From an uncultured Prevotella sp. (GTDB lineage: Bacteria; Bacteroidota; Bacteroidia; Bacteroidales; Bacteroidaceae): 64,000 bases of DNA. A program made the position numbers and the translations under genes. This document shows positions 9,193-17,029 of the stretch, piece after piece; within the stretch, counting starts at the first letter, position 1; every line of letters starts with the position of its first letter. Location: assembly GCA_934202525.1 (NCBI GenBank), contig CAKPYB010000007.1, forward strand, positions 1 to 64,000, in the 5' to 3' direction. The notes below the pieces were generated by a model. That model worked only from the letters and a program-made list of their open reading frames with translations, ran no database searches and was not told where the DNA came from.

Positions 9193-9224
9193 CAAAGTTA
9201 CTACATATTTTCAAAAATGTAGTA
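9193..9224 (-). promoter_or_regulatory. abiE promoter with overlapping 8-bp inverted repeat
   Basis: CAAAGTTA at 9193-9200 reads TAACTTTG on the minus strand, a consensus Bacteroidota -7 element. Directly upstream is an inverted repeat, TACTACAT (9199-9206) and ATGTAGTA (9217-9224), covering the spacer. This is where an AbiEi-type repressor would be expected to bind. Confidence 0.6.
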
Positions 9225-9265
9225 TGTTTGTACGGAAATCTACGCAAAAATCACGCAAAAGATAG

Positions 9266-9301
9266 TTTTCTACGGAGAATATTGACTTTCTCCGTAGAAA
9301 A
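9266..9301 (-). terminator. Perfect 14-bp hairpin after the primase gene
   Basis: TTTTCTACGGAGAA (9266-9279) and its exact complement (9288-9301) flank an 8-nt loop, 9 bp past the primase stop. There is no clean T-run after it on the minus strand, so a terminator is likely but not certain; a protein-binding palindrome is the alternative. Confidence 0.55.
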
Positions 9302-9309
9302 TTATCGCT

Positions 9310-10218
9310 TTATACATCCTCTTTATGCGGAATAATGGATTTTCTGCCGATAAGATAATCATTGACATCCTTGTATTCTGCATATCTTATGGATTCGTTG
9401 ATTGCCCTGTTTTGATAACAGTCCATGATTGTATGGGCAGCCACCGTTCCTGCTTGGTCATTATCAAGATAACAATGGATAGCAGTGTAACACGCCAATC
9501 GTTCCATGCATTTCCCAAGGCTACTGATGGAGTTCAGTACAATATAATCACATGGCTCTTGTATGCAAATCACATTGTCGCCTCGCTTTTCCAAAGTCTT
9601 GTACGAAAGAAAGTCCATAAACCCCTCGAAGATGCAGCATCTGTCCTGCACTCCAACTTGCTGTGAATGTATCAAGGATATGTCTTTCTCGCCCAAACAA
9701 CCTTTATAATATGGGTTACGCAGTTCATACCCATCCCGGTTATTTGGAAAGGCTATACCAAAATACCGCTTGCCCTTAAACGTGTACCAGATCTCCTTGC
9801 AATAGCGTTTACCTATGTCCGCATCCACATGGCGTGAACGCAGATACGACATAAGCACAGGGTAGGACAATTCTTGGATATGTACCTTGTCCATCTTGCC
9901 TGTCTCTACTTGTGTCAGAATGGGAGGTTTTGCCATTGTGGGCTTTGGGTTGTTCATGTCCGCTGCTATATGCTGCAATGCTGTACCCACATCATCCGTA
10001 TTGTAGAGAAGTTGAGCAAGAGCAATGATGTTACCACCTTTACCAAGAGCAAAGTCATACCATTGGTTTCGGCTGAAGTTCACCTTGAACGATGGCTTTG
10101 TCTCCGCATGCAATGGCGACAGATAATAAGATGTGGACTTGCTGCATCGTTTGGGCTGATGTCCCAATGCGCTCAGATAGTCCGTGAGTTTGATTTCCTT
10201 TGCTTGTTGTATGTTCAT
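9310..10218 (-). CDS. CHC2/TOPRIM DNA primase-like protein of the ICE
   Basis: A 302-aa primase-like protein typical of Bacteroides mobile elements. The N-terminal zinc-finger-like region (YYLSPLHAETKPSF...WYDFALGKGGNIIAL) resembles CHC2 primases but has lost most metal-binding Cys. A TOPRIM domain follows: FEGFMDFLSY gives the Glu, and YLDNDQAG near residue 250 gives the Asp pair. It probably primes replication of the excised or transferred element. The RepA-like ATPase gene lies upstream across a repeat-rich 191-bp gap. Confidence 0.85.
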   Translation of the reverse strand: MNIQQAKEIKLTDYLSALGHQPKRCSKSTSYYLSPLHAETKPSFKVNFSRNQWYDFALGKGGNIIALAQLLYNTDDVGTALQHIAADMNNPKPTMAKPPILTQVETGKMDKVHIQELSYPVLMSYLRSRHVDADIGKRYCKEIWYTFKGKRYFGIAFPNNRDGYELRNPYYKGCLGEKDISLIHSQQVGVQDRCCIFEGFMDFLSYKTLEKRGDNVICIQEPCDYIVLNSISSLGKCMERLACYTAIHCYLDNDQAGTVAAHTIMDCYQNRAINESIRYAEYKDVNDYLIGRKSIIPHKEDV

Positions 10219-10250
10219 CTTTCATTCATTTTTTGTTCATTCGTGCGCTT

Positions 10251-10403
10251 ATTATATATACACCAGAGTGAATGAACGGTTTTGTGAAGTCATTTTGTCG
10301 TATGTCCATGTAGTTAAATATGATGCCACTTCACAAAATCCGTCCGTTCTACTATTATATATACACCGAGGTGAATGAAGTGGTTTTTGAAGTGATTTTC
10401 GCT
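10251..10403. repeat. 50-bp imperfect direct repeat with internal inverted repeat
   Basis: Two copies start at 10251 and 10354, each beginning ATTATATATACACC and continuing GTGAATGAA...GAAGT. Between them TTTTGTGAAGT (10280-10290) and ACTTCACAAAA (10328-10338) form a perfect 11-bp inverted repeat. The block fills the gap between the helicase-like ATPase and primase genes, the position expected of iterons, an origin or an operator. Confidence 0.75.
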
Positions 10404-10409
10404 TCATCC

Positions 10410-11528
10410 TCACTTCTTCACCTCCTGCTCTTCAAGCAGCGGAAGCGAAGGATAATCCTTCACCCTGCAATACTCGTTGTTGCCACACTTCACCACCAGT
10501 TTGCTCTTCAATAGGAAGGTCAGCAACTTTGACATCACTGTTCTACCTCTGGCAAAACCAATAGTTGTATATCCTTTCGTCAATGCGTTTATCACATTCT
10601 CATAACCTGACACCACTTTCTTGCCGAAAGCCATTCCAAGTGCCTTGTCATGCTGCTCATCGGTAATGTCGGCTATTGTCATCTTCGGCTGTTTGGCTGT
10701 GGTGGAGTCAACCACATAGTCCTTGGCAATCTCTGGAAATCCCTCCTTGTTTATTTGGAACGCAAAAGGGACAAAGTCCTTGTCTCGGATGTTGAGCGGT
10801 TTCACTTCACTCACATTCGCCATCGAATTGCTCTTGCTAATCACCAGTACCGTCTCTGCCTTGTTACTGAGTTCCGTGCCTATGTGACCTCTTACATTGT
10901 CATCGCCCTTGTTCAAGTGTAGGACGCAATGGATGTGCAGGTCATAACGGCTTGACCACTGCATCAGTTTGTTGATGATATGGACAGACTCGCTCGGATT
11001 GTTGATGTCGAGCATCAAGTCCCTTATGCCGTCAATGATGACCAAGCCAAAACCCTTTTGTGTCTGCAAGGCATATTCTATCAACCGCAGTCTGAGGTTG
11101 GGACTGTACTCTCGCAGTCCGAAGAACACAAGGTTCTCGCTGTTCATGTTGTCGGGTAATCCTGCAAGCCGCAGGATGCGCTGCATCACGCTGTGGCAGT
11201 GAAAACGGCTCTGCTCCGTATCAACGTAGAGTATCTTACGCTTGTCATCGGGTAGTTTTGCCGTATATTGCAGCACCTTTCCGTTAGCAAGCGAGGCAGC
11301 TACCAAAGCGGACACGTTGAACGTCTTTCGGCTCTTCGCCTTGCCTGTGGAGGCACTGAAGTTGCCAAGCGTGGCTATGGTCGAGTTGTCCACCCATATT
11401 ATCTGTGGCGGTGTCTGGTAGGTCTCGTCCGCATGGATAAGCGATGCCTTCAGCAACTTTTCCAACAAATCAGCATTGTCCGCTGCGCCTTCAAAGAGGC
11501 TCATGTCGTTCATTTCTTCCATCGTCAT
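10410..11528 (-). CDS. RepA-like RecA-fold ATPase/helicase of the ICE
   Basis: A 372-aa ATPase of the RepA/KaiC-like group. Walker A is the relaxed form STGKAKSRKTF and Walker B is FGLVIIDGIRDL; a third motif HCVLHLNKGDDNVRGH follows, as in hexameric RepA helicases. The C-terminal 100 residues look like a winged-helix region. It overlaps the HTH gene by 4 bp (ATGA), so the two are coupled. With the primase downstream it likely makes up a replication module for the circular intermediate. Confidence 0.85.
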   Translation of the reverse strand: MTMEEMNDMSLFEGAADNADLLEKLLKASLIHADETYQTPPQIIWVDNSTIATLGNFSASTGKAKSRKTFNVSALVAASLANGKVLQYTAKLPDDKRKILYVDTEQSRFHCHSVMQRILRLAGLPDNMNSENLVFFGLREYSPNLRLRLIEYALQTQKGFGLVIIDGIRDLMLDINNPSESVHIINKLMQWSSRYDLHIHCVLHLNKGDDNVRGHIGTELSNKAETVLVISKSNSMANVSEVKPLNIRDKDFVPFAFQINKEGFPEIAKDYVVDSTTAKQPKMTIADITDEQHDKALGMAFGKKVVSGYENVINALTKGYTTIGFARGRTVMSKLLTFLLKSKLVVKCGNNEYCRVKDYPSLPLLEEQEVKK

Positions 11529-11989
11529 CTGCTCTTCAAGGGTTTGTTCATCACATAGCGTATGGCATCCTGCTCATACACCTCTTTTGTTTTCACAGGG
11601 TGCTTCTTGATCCATTCCACCAGTTCTTCCTTGCTGAAATAGATGGTCTTGCCGTTTGGCTTGTAATGGGGAATGGCAAAGGTGCGTGTCAGTTTGTAAA
11701 GCTGACTCTTTGAAGCGTCAAGGAATACGCTTGCCTCGTCAAGGGTGAGCACGTCTTTTCCTGCAAAGAGCCATTTCTCCAAGCACTTGATGCGGTTCAA
11801 CACATCCTCCACTGGTCCAAGCAGCTTGAATGCTTCTTCCATTTGTTGAATGCGCTCGGCAAGTCTCATTGGTGTCATATCTGCCAGTTCTTGTTCTGTC
11901 AACTCGTGTTTATCCACGTCTATCGTTGGCGGTAGGATAGTGCCATCCTTTGGTGGATTGTTTGCCTGATTTGTTGTCTGTCCAATCAT
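11525..11989 (-). CDS. Excisionase-like helix-turn-helix protein
   Basis: A 154-aa protein. The C-terminal half has a MerR/HTH_17-type domain (LTLDEASVFLDASKSQLYKLT...IPHYKPNGKTIYFSKEELVEWI), as in excisionases and small DNA-binding proteins of Bacteroides elements. The N-terminal half is helical. It overlaps the ATPase gene by 4 bp. It may control excision, replication gene expression, or both. Confidence 0.82.
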   Translation of the reverse strand: MIGQTTNQANNPPKDGTILPPTIDVDKHELTEQELADMTPMRLAERIQQMEEAFKLLGPVEDVLNRIKCLEKWLFAGKDVLTLDEASVFLDASKSQLYKLTRTFAIPHYKPNGKTIYFSKEELVEWIKKHPVKTKEVYEQDAIRYVMNKPLKSR

Positions 11990-12026
11990 TGTCGTAATTT
12001 TATTTATCGTTACACATAACGAGGTC

Positions 12027-12136
12027 GCCCTCCATAACCAGGTTTCTGATTACGGAGGGCAAAGGTAAGGGCATTTCTGACCAATCGGATGGAAGTGCGC
12101 TTGACTGTCAACCGACTATCAAGCCAACTGTCAAGG
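12027..12136 (-). promoter_or_regulatory. Promoter, hairpin and direct repeats before the HTH gene
   Basis: GCCCTCC (12027-12033) pairs with GGAGGGC (12054-12060). CAAAGGTA at 12060-12067 reads TACCTTTG on the minus strand, a good -7 element for the HTH-ATPase pair. Three adjacent 11-12 bp direct repeats follow: GACTGTCAACC (12103), GACTATCAAGCC (12114) and AACTGTCAAGG (12126). One-turn spacing suggests a protein-binding array. Confidence 0.5.
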
Positions 12137-12146
12137 TTTTCATCTG

Positions 12147-13014
12147 TCAGATGGTGTCCTTGCTGTCATTTTTACCGCAATCTGCTATTTCTTGCACTTT
12201 CTTGCGGATAGCCTCATAGATGCTGGCGTTGGTACTTTTGGCATCACTGGTTGCTGAGGACAGCTTGGTTGTTGTAAGTGGCTTGTCTGTTGATGAAGAC
12301 AGAATGAGTTTATGCTTGGCAATGACCGATTGCCATTGCTTGCAAATCAAGTTCTTGCTGCAGAGCATGTCAAAGAAGAATGCCACACGTCTGTTGCTTC
12401 TCGCCTTTAGCTGCTTGCAGACTTGGCACGAGAAGAGTTTTCGCATATCCTCTTCCGACACATCGGCTGAGAACAAATGAACCTCATTGGCATGGCGCGC
12501 AATGAGGTTCAACTGAGTAGAATCAAAGTAACATTGAAAGTCCTGTTTCGGTTTGGGGTCTTGTGCTGTTTGTAATATTGACGGTGGTTTACCATGGAGA
12601 TACTGACCGTTTGGAGGCGGCTCCGTGGTGTTGAACTTGTGATGAAGAGCCTTGTAGTCATGATACTCGAAATCCACTTTGGTAAAGAATATGACTACCA
12701 AGTCCTCACGTTCTTCAAGAAACTCCTCCATGATGTAGAAGTTCTTCTTGTGCTCGTTCTTTCCTGCCGCATACTGGCAGTCCGTATAGGAATGGCTGTT
12801 GAGAAAATCCTTTTTGTAGCGGTGATATAGTTTACCGCATCCTATGACTTCCGTCTGATAGCACTCATGGGCTTCCTTGAAGAACAGCCACAATTTGTTG
12901 GTACCACAAATGCCACCTACACCGTTAGCGAAGGTGCATTCATTGCATTGGGGTAAAAAGAGAGAACGAGGAGTCGTCTCGTCCTTGGTTGTTTGATGTA
13001 TTATTATGATCCAT
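12147..13014 (-). pseudogene. Zinc-finger ICE protein, apparently frameshifted near its 5' end
   Basis: The long frame (12147 to about 13016) encodes a cysteine cluster (QCNECTFANGVGGIC, then EVIGCGKLYHRYKKDFLNS) and a conserved-looking body (DLVVIFFTKVDFEYHDYKALHHKFN, and RRVAFFFDMLCSKNLICKQW). It resembles uncharacterised proteins encoded beside integrases in Bacteroides elements. This frame has no ATG, GTG or TTG until TTG at 12893, past the first cysteines. The good start, ATG at 13014, two bases after the integrase stop, lies in another frame and stops after 24 codons at 12940-12942. A one-base change between about 12945 and 12965, perhaps in the T5 or C4 run, would join the two frames. 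A true start at TTG 12893 is the alternative. Confidence 0.65.
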
Positions 13015-13016
13015 TT

Positions 13017-15233
13017 TTATTCTTCGAACGCACTGTCCAATAGGGAAACAGCCTCGTCCTTTTTCTTATTGATGATTTTTGCGTAAATTTGTGTCGTACG
13101 CACCTCCGTATGACCGAGAAGTTTGCTTGTAGTGTATAGGTCTGCGCCCATGGTCAGCTCCATCGTGGCGAACGTGTGTCTTGAGACATGGTAGGTCACA
13201 TGTTTGCTGATACCTGCCGCACGGCTCCATTCCGGGATGCAGTCGTAGTTCTTGCTTGGCAGTGTTGGAAACACTTTGTCCTCGTCACTTGCAGATCCAC
13301 GCTCAGGCATCCAACGAAGGGCTTGCTTGTTGAGAGGAAGATAGAGAGGCTGCTTGGTCTTGTACTGCAATATCTCAACTCGTGTCTTGTCACCCTCGGT
13401 GATGATGTTTTTCCACTTCAAACTCTTCACGTCACTGATACGGAGTCCGCAGAAGCATGAAAACAGGAACGCCGCCTTGATATCCTCACGCTTGCAAGGG
13501 GTGTCAATCAGTCTCTTCACCTCGTCAACGGTCAGATACTCTCGCTTGGTGCCGCCACCTTTCAGAACATCCATGCGAAGACGCAATACGGGATTGTCGT
13601 CCATTATCTCTTCCTCAATAGCCATGTTGAAGGCTGCTTTGAGGCATTTGAGATAGTTCATCACCGTGGATTTGGACGGATGGGTGTGCTTGTAGGTGAT
13701 ATAGTCGTTCAACAAGAACACCATGAAACCATTGCAGTATTCCTTGGTCATCTCTGCGAGTGTCACGTTTGGCGAGTGTTCTCTCACTGCATTCAGCACG
13801 CTGTTCACCCAGTTTCGGGCAGATTGTCTTCCTCGCTCCACTTGTGCGTCACGGAATATCTCCAACCAATCCACAAGTCGCATTTTGATTCTCGACTTGT
13901 CTTTGAGTCCTGCGATACCGTTGGTGATGCTCATGATGCGTTGTGCCTTGATGGCATACACCGCTTGCATCGTCTGCTTGTTCTGCTCCCTGGCAGCTGC
14001 ATCAACCTCTGGAATGAGATAAAGGCGCAGATAGTCGTAGGTGCGGCGACCGTTGACATTGATGGATAGATAGACCGACTTGTTGCCGTTGGCAAGTTCC
14101 TTGAAGCGGATTCTCACAGGCTCCTTGGTCTTGGAATTTCTCTTGCGCTCAGTCTCTGCAACGGCAATCTCTGTCTTCACTTTCTTGGTGGCAAGATACT
14201 CCTTGTATTTGTCCACGTTGGCATCGGGGTCTTCTCCATGCGGCTTATAGCCTCTTCTGCCGACACGCTTCTCAAAGGTTCCGTCCTTCAATGCCTTCAT
14301 GCGTTCCTTGGCCTTTTTCTCAGCTTCTTTCCAGATTTCCTTGTGTTTCTCCTCGCTGTCATCCTTACGAAGGTAAAGACCAACTGACTCATAGGCACGT
14401 TGTCCCTTACCATAATATATATCAAGGAAGAGGGAACGGTCTCCATTGCGCATCTTGCGACTACGGACTATCACAGAACTGGTGTATTCCTCAACTTTCT
14501 CCACTTGGTTCAGCTCGTCAGAAGGATCCGTGAAAGTCTCTCCATTGACAACCTCTCGCATCTTGCGTTCTTTCAGACGCTCTGCGGTTTCCATGACCAA
14601 GGCATTATTCTGCTTGTCAGCCTCGGTAATCTCTGGGTTGATATAGAGCTTCAGAAACTCGTACTTGCGCTCACCATTATAATATATGTCGAAGTAGAGC
14701 GACTTGCTGCCGTTGGCAAGGTTCTTGAAACGAAGAGTGACAGCTTCACGCTTGTTGGGTCTGCCTCTATGTTTTTTGATTGTTCCATCTATGGCTCTGT
14801 CCTCACCGTCATCGTCAATAAACTTCCATTGGTGTCCTTCTCTGCCAGAAACAGCTCCGACAACTTCGTTTGCCTCACTTTCCTTTCCCTTGGCACTTTT
14901 GCCAGTTTTATCAGTATTGCCATTCTCATTCTTACTTGCTCGTGCGGTCTTCTTGCTTGAAGTTGTTGTAGAAGCAGGATGCTCCAAGGAAGCCTTCACT
15001 GTTTCCAACTTTCCCGACAGGATTTCTTGCACTCGTTGGTTCTTGATAGCTTCTGCCTTCTGCAAGGTCTCGGCATTGACAGCCTTAGCCTTGTCATCGT
15101 CCTCAGGAAGCAGATAAAGCTTCAAGAACTCATACGACCTCTTTCCACTTTTGTAAGTGTCGAGATAAATCGACTTTGTGCCATTCGCCAAATCCTTGTA
15201 GCGTATGCGCACAGGTTCATTGTTACTTCTCAT
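13017..15233 (-). CDS. int: Tyrosine integrase with four arm-binding domains
   Basis: A 738-aa site-specific tyrosine recombinase that should integrate and excise the ICE. The catalytic set is complete: Arg598 (GLRISD), Lys625 (LQYKTK), His682 and Arg685 (YHVSRH), His708 (LGHTE) and Tyr717 (TTQIYAK). Residues 450-560 are the SAM-like core-binding domain. Unusually, the N-terminus holds four related arm-type domains at about 6-75, 164-231, 252-321 and 371-440, each with a pattern like LANGxKSxYLDxYxxGxRxYExLxLYL and a helical tail. An AT-hook-like KKHRGRPNK lies near 153-161. Typical Bacteroides integrases are about 400 aa with one such domain. Confidence 0.95.
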   Translation of the reverse strand: MRSNNEPVRIRYKDLANGTKSIYLDTYKSGKRSYEFLKLYLLPEDDDKAKAVNAETLQKAEAIKNQRVQEILSGKLETVKASLEHPASTTTSSKKTARASKNENGNTDKTGKSAKGKESEANEVVGAVSGREGHQWKFIDDDGEDRAIDGTIKKHRGRPNKREAVTLRFKNLANGSKSLYFDIYYNGERKYEFLKLYINPEITEADKQNNALVMETAERLKERKMREVVNGETFTDPSDELNQVEKVEEYTSSVIVRSRKMRNGDRSLFLDIYYGKGQRAYESVGLYLRKDDSEEKHKEIWKEAEKKAKERMKALKDGTFEKRVGRRGYKPHGEDPDANVDKYKEYLATKKVKTEIAVAETERKRNSKTKEPVRIRFKELANGNKSVYLSINVNGRRTYDYLRLYLIPEVDAAAREQNKQTMQAVYAIKAQRIMSITNGIAGLKDKSRIKMRLVDWLEIFRDAQVERGRQSARNWVNSVLNAVREHSPNVTLAEMTKEYCNGFMVFLLNDYITYKHTHPSKSTVMNYLKCLKAAFNMAIEEEIMDDNPVLRLRMDVLKGGGTKREYLTVDEVKRLIDTPCKREDIKAAFLFSCFCGLRISDVKSLKWKNIITEGDKTRVEILQYKTKQPLYLPLNKQALRWMPERGSASDEDKVFPTLPSKNYDCIPEWSRAAGISKHVTYHVSRHTFATMELTMGADLYTTSKLLGHTEVRTTQIYAKIINKKKDEAVSLLDSAFEE

Positions 15234-15238
15234 GTTAC

Positions 15239-15416
15239 TTTGTTATTTATTCTACTTATTGTCATTTTGTGAGATTTGTTACTCACGGTGCAAAGATACG
15301 AAAAATAATTGGATTTGTTACCCAAAACAAGAACCAATTACGAACCATTAACTATAATAAATTATGAAATCAAATAGTAGAGTAACAAACAAATAACAAA
15401 ATACATACTTTGTTAA
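15239..15416. promoter_or_regulatory. Cluster of six TTTGTTA motifs upstream of int; putative arm sites
   Basis: TTTGTTAT/C/A occurs at 15239, 15275, 15314 and 15409 on the plus strand and, inverted, at 15383 (GTAACAAA) and 15393 (ATAACAAA). A minus-strand -7 element (CAAAGATA, 15291-15298) for int lies among them. Several motifs in both orientations over 180 bp fit arm-type integrase sites that also autoregulate the gene. The core attachment site could not be placed. Confidence 0.5.
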
Positions 15417-15500
15417 ACACCTGCTATATGATGTATATATTAGCATTTACGCACATTTTATTATCTTTTAAAATGTTGCATGAGATTTGACGTTGTATTG

Positions 15501-15581
15501 GCGTTGCTCGTTTCGGACTGACAGGGCAATGCGAAGGCCTACGAATCGTGGAACGAGTGACAGACTGGCTCCACGTTTTTT
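15501..15581 (+). ncRNA. Structured leader or small RNA ending in a terminator-like hairpin
   Basis: GCGTTGC (15501) can pair with GCAATGC (15526). CTCGTTTC (15507-15514) can pair with GGAACGAG (15550-15557). The latter overlaps CGTGGA (15547-15552), which instead pairs with TCCACG (15570-15575) followed by six T, a terminator-like hairpin. The CTCGTTTC/GGAACGAG pairing excludes both of the others. It lies 70 bp before the first gene of the exported-protein operon, so it may be an attenuator or a free small RNA. The remaining stretch 15417-15500 shows nothing clear. Confidence 0.4.
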
Positions 15582-15653
15582 ATTTTGTATATCCACCAAT
15601 AAAAAAATAACCCTGCTGTGGTAGCCAGGCAGCCATCTTAATAATAATACAAG

Positions 15654-16196
15654 ATGAAAAGATTTTTATTCGTTACCGCAGCATTGCTCGCAATGTCGGT
15701 ATCTTTCTGTTTCGGTCAGTCCAAAGAGGACATTAAGGCTAGTATTGACCGTTGTGCAAAATTGGAGAAACTTTGCTCTAAACAGCCAAAGCAAACAGGA
15801 ATTGCAGATGTTGACTCCTATGTACAGGGAGTTTACAATGCAGCCATCAGTTCCGCAGCATCATCAGCTTTACTTCAAGACCTTTATTATCGTCAGATTG
15901 GCGAAACAAAGGATGGTGTTACAGACGTAACCATCAAGAAGCCTACCGTAGAGGAACTTGTCGCATTAGGCACAACTCTAACTGCAGAAGGTGTTTCTAT
16001 CGCTGAGGCGGGGAAAGGTGCAGAAGCTGCAACCAAGGCATCTTCTACTAACAAAAATCCAATGAAAGTAGCTAAGATAGCATCAGCTCTCGCCTTTACA
16101 AAAGATGCTTACCCAGTCTTGCTTGAAGAATCAAAGGCAAAGGTCGCTGCCATCAAGCAGATGATTGAAACAGCAAAAACTGCAAAGAATCTGTAA
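15654..16196 (+). CDS. Small exported protein, first gene of secreted operon
   Basis: A 180-aa protein with a signal peptide (MKRFLFVTAALLAMSVSFCFG, cleavage before QSKED). The mature part is Ala- and Lys-rich and largely helical, with no family I recognise. Its stop shares one base with the next start (TAATG), so the genes are coupled. Composition and helical periodicity suggest a periplasmic helper rather than an enzyme. Confidence 0.75.
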   Translation: MKRFLFVTAALLAMSVSFCFGQSKEDIKASIDRCAKLEKLCSKQPKQTGIADVDSYVQGVYNAAISSAASSALLQDLYYRQIGETKDGVTDVTIKKPTVEELVALGTTLTAEGVSIAEAGKGAEAATKASSTNKNPMKVAKIASALAFTKDAYPVLLEESKAKVAAIKQMIETAKTAKNL

Positions 16197-17029
16197 TGGG
16201 AAATTTTCGTATTTTATATGCGGTCATACTTGCGTGTATCCTTTGTGGGTATACGCAAGTTTCCTTAGCAGCCGATGACCGCCCTGTCATAGGCGTAACT
16301 CAGTTTACCTGCGATGAAGAGAGTCCGTACACTGGACTTATAACAGAGAAAGTTGTGGAAATGTTGACTAACACTCACCGTTTTGTTGTTGTTGACAGAA
16401 CAAGTCGCGATAAAGTAATGGATGAGCTTGAACTACAGAAGAGCGAGGCTTTTCTCGACAGCCATAATCTTGCAGAACAAGGTGCGGCTGTTGCTGCCGA
16501 GCAATTGGTAACAGGTCATATTATCAAGATTCCAGTTTATCGCATGAAGAACGGTGACGGAAGCACACGTGGCTATAAAGCGAGTGTAGCATTTCAGTTG
16601 AAAGTTGTTGACGTAGAGACAGGCGTAAGCAATGAGGCGCAGAGTTTTGATGGAAAATGCAGTAAGGAAATGCTGTCGCCAGAGAGTGCCGTTACTGTAG
16701 CCATGCAAAGCTTACAGTCCGATATCTACGAATATTTCCGTATCAATTTTCCTGTCAAAGGAAAAGTCTTGAAGACGATAGGTAAAAGCACGATACTTCT
16801 CAATGTTGGCAAGGAAGCCGGAATCAAGGTCGGCGATATGTTTACGATAGAATCAGTAGAGATGCTTGAGGGCAAACCGTATCCGTCAGAACTCGGGAAG
16901 GCCAAGGTGAAAAAACTATCAGGAGAGTCATTCGCCGAATGCAGCGTGTCAAGCAAAATCATTACAGCTATTGAAAATAGTAAAGCTTCTCACAATTTAA
17001 TTCGTTGTAACCTAATTATCAAGAAATGA
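16196..17029 (+). CDS. CsgG/HfaB-like exported protein
   Basis: A 277-aa protein with an N-terminal signal. The body matches the CsgG/HfaB pattern: RPVIGVTQFTC near the start, then ITEKVVEMLTNTHRFVVVDRT, SRDKVMDELELQ and VAAEQLVTGHIIKI. CsgG forms an outer-membrane secretion pore for curli; HfaB-type relatives secrete adhesins. A lipobox-like ILAC is present at the signal, but cleavage after SLAA is also possible, so lipidation is uncertain. A C-terminal part of about 90 residues (KVLKTIGKSTILLNVGKEAGIKVGDMF) looks like a small beta domain found in other CsgG-like proteins. It overlaps the next gene by 4 bp. Confidence 0.72.
   Translation: MGNFRILYAVILACILCGYTQVSLAADDRPVIGVTQFTCDEESPYTGLITEKVVEMLTNTHRFVVVDRTSRDKVMDELELQKSEAFLDSHNLAEQGAAVAAEQLVTGHIIKIPVYRMKNGDGSTRGYKASVAFQLKVVDVETGVSNEAQSFDGKCSKEMLSPESAVTVAMQSLQSDIYEYFRINFPVKGKVLKTIGKSTILLNVGKEAGIKVGDMFTIESVEMLEGKPYPSELGKAKVKKLSGESFAECSVSSKIITAIENSKASHNLIRCNLIIKK

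Noticed and set aside
15417..15653. tRNA gene as the ICE attachment site
   Set aside because: No cloverleaf or TTCGA-type T-loop could be found.
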